A stretch of 64,000 bases of DNA from Sulfurospirillum sp. UCH001 (GTDB lineage Bacteria; Campylobacterota; Campylobacteria; Campylobacterales; Sulfurospirillaceae): NCBI RefSeq assembly GCF_001548035.1, contig NZ_AP014723.1, positions 1,302,001-1,366,000 of the forward strand, given 5' to 3'. Shown piece after piece: positions 63,788 to 64,000 of the stretch (the stretch's first letter is position 1; each line of letters begins with the position of its first letter). The notes beneath the pieces were generated by a model. That model was not told where the DNA came from and did not search any database. It saw nothing but the letters and a program-made list of their open reading frames with translations. The translations under genes were made by a program, and so were the position numbers.

Positions 63788-64000
63788 GCTTAAACCGACT
63801 TATAAAAAATACTAAAAATATCTGAAAGGGCATATCAAAACGTCACCAATAGGAAATACCCCCGTATGCCCTCCCGTTTCATCCAAAAGTGTCTCTGTGG
63901 TGGACACTATGGAGAGGCTTTAGCATTTCAAGACGACTCATAAGTACCTCTAAACATCTCCACAGGCTCTCACAGAGCAAGGTTACACCAACACAGATGA

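Larger units (their letters stand above)
55185..64000. mobile_element. Integrated genomic island with type I restriction-modification cargo (right end outside window)
   Basis: The left boundary is the tRNA-Pro 3' fragment at 55185-55231. Inside are a tyrosine integrase, a GNAT-like protein, hsdM, hsdS, hsdR and two small membrane proteins. Genes on the left belong to the conserved core, and nothing to the right of the fragment matches core gene order. The 311 bases between ppsA and the integrase hold only the fragment and probable integrase arm sites. Extent to the right is unknown. Confidence 0.7.

Noticed and set aside
63790-64000. Further gene or CRISPR at the right edge
   Set aside because: No long frame, no ribosome site and no regularly spaced repeats were found in this stretch.

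Overview
The window is AT-rich bacterial DNA from a member of the Campylobacterota (Epsilonproteobacteria), most likely Sulfurospirillum or a close relative. The case rests on gene order recalled from Campylobacter jejuni: murJ-cysS-msbA-pyrD-M16 protease-dapA-SDR; ruvA-ddl-hydrolase-murF; pta-ackA near flgH; era-hslU-hslV-rplI-argG; S4 protein-tsaE-lptB-rpoN; and a DnaJ-like gene, bpt and a small gene together. The large flgL next to ftsK and a formate dehydrogenase cytochrome b gene at the left edge fit the same group. The genus is inferred, not proven.

Layout. 1-704: 3' part of a formate dehydrogenase gamma subunit, then a convergent Cys-rich ferredoxin-type gene. 2159-13039 (minus): a tightly packed run, many genes overlapping by 1-14 bases, for lipid II flipping (murJ), Cys-tRNA synthesis, an MsbA-like exporter, pyrimidine and lysine/peptidoglycan precursors (pyrD, dapA), an FabL-like reductase, phospholipid synthesis (pgsA), RseP and the PLP-homeostasis protein YggS. 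13177-22834 (plus): FapA/DUF342 protein, ruvA, ddl, a lone Phd-type antitoxin, alpha/beta hydrolase, acylphosphatase, a membrane-anchored MurF-like ligase and the acetate pathway pta-ackA. 23404-24579: flgH and an unknown gene behind a sigma-54-type promoter. 24630-33430 (minus): an eight-gene type IV pilus/type II secretion-like locus in the MSHA order I-J-K-L-M-N-E-G, which also matches the Campylobacter Cts natural-transformation genes. 33492-38380 (minus): era, hslUV, rplI, a rhodanese and argG. 38537-42192 (plus): S4 protein, a divergent trpD, tsaE, lptB and rpoN. 42189-44541: DnaJ-like protein, bpt, a small coiled-coil protein, tRNA-Leu(CAA) and HU. 44708-55076: flgL behind a sigma-54-type promoter, ftsK with a probable ATC start, acnB, a SlyD-type isomerase and ppsA.

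From 55185 to the right edge lies an integrated element. It starts at a 47-base 3' fragment of a tRNA-Pro gene (att site) and carries a tyrosine integrase, a GNAT-like protein, a complete type I restriction-modification system (hsdM-hsdS-hsdR) and a pair of small membrane proteins behind an operator-like palindrome. Its right end and the expected intact tRNA-Pro lie outside the window.

How parts connect: rpoN is encoded here, and two flagellar genes (flgH, flgL) carry GG-N10-GC sigma-54 promoters with Campylobacter-like flanks. The Cts/MSHA-like locus probably imports DNA, while the island restricts foreign DNA. The most interesting items are the eight-gene MSHA-like locus, the ATC start of ftsK, the tRNA-bounded island with an uncharacterised membrane pair, the orphan antitoxin, the TrpD with altered binding motif, and the Cys-rich dicluster protein. 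No CRISPR array, insertion sequence or rRNA gene was seen.
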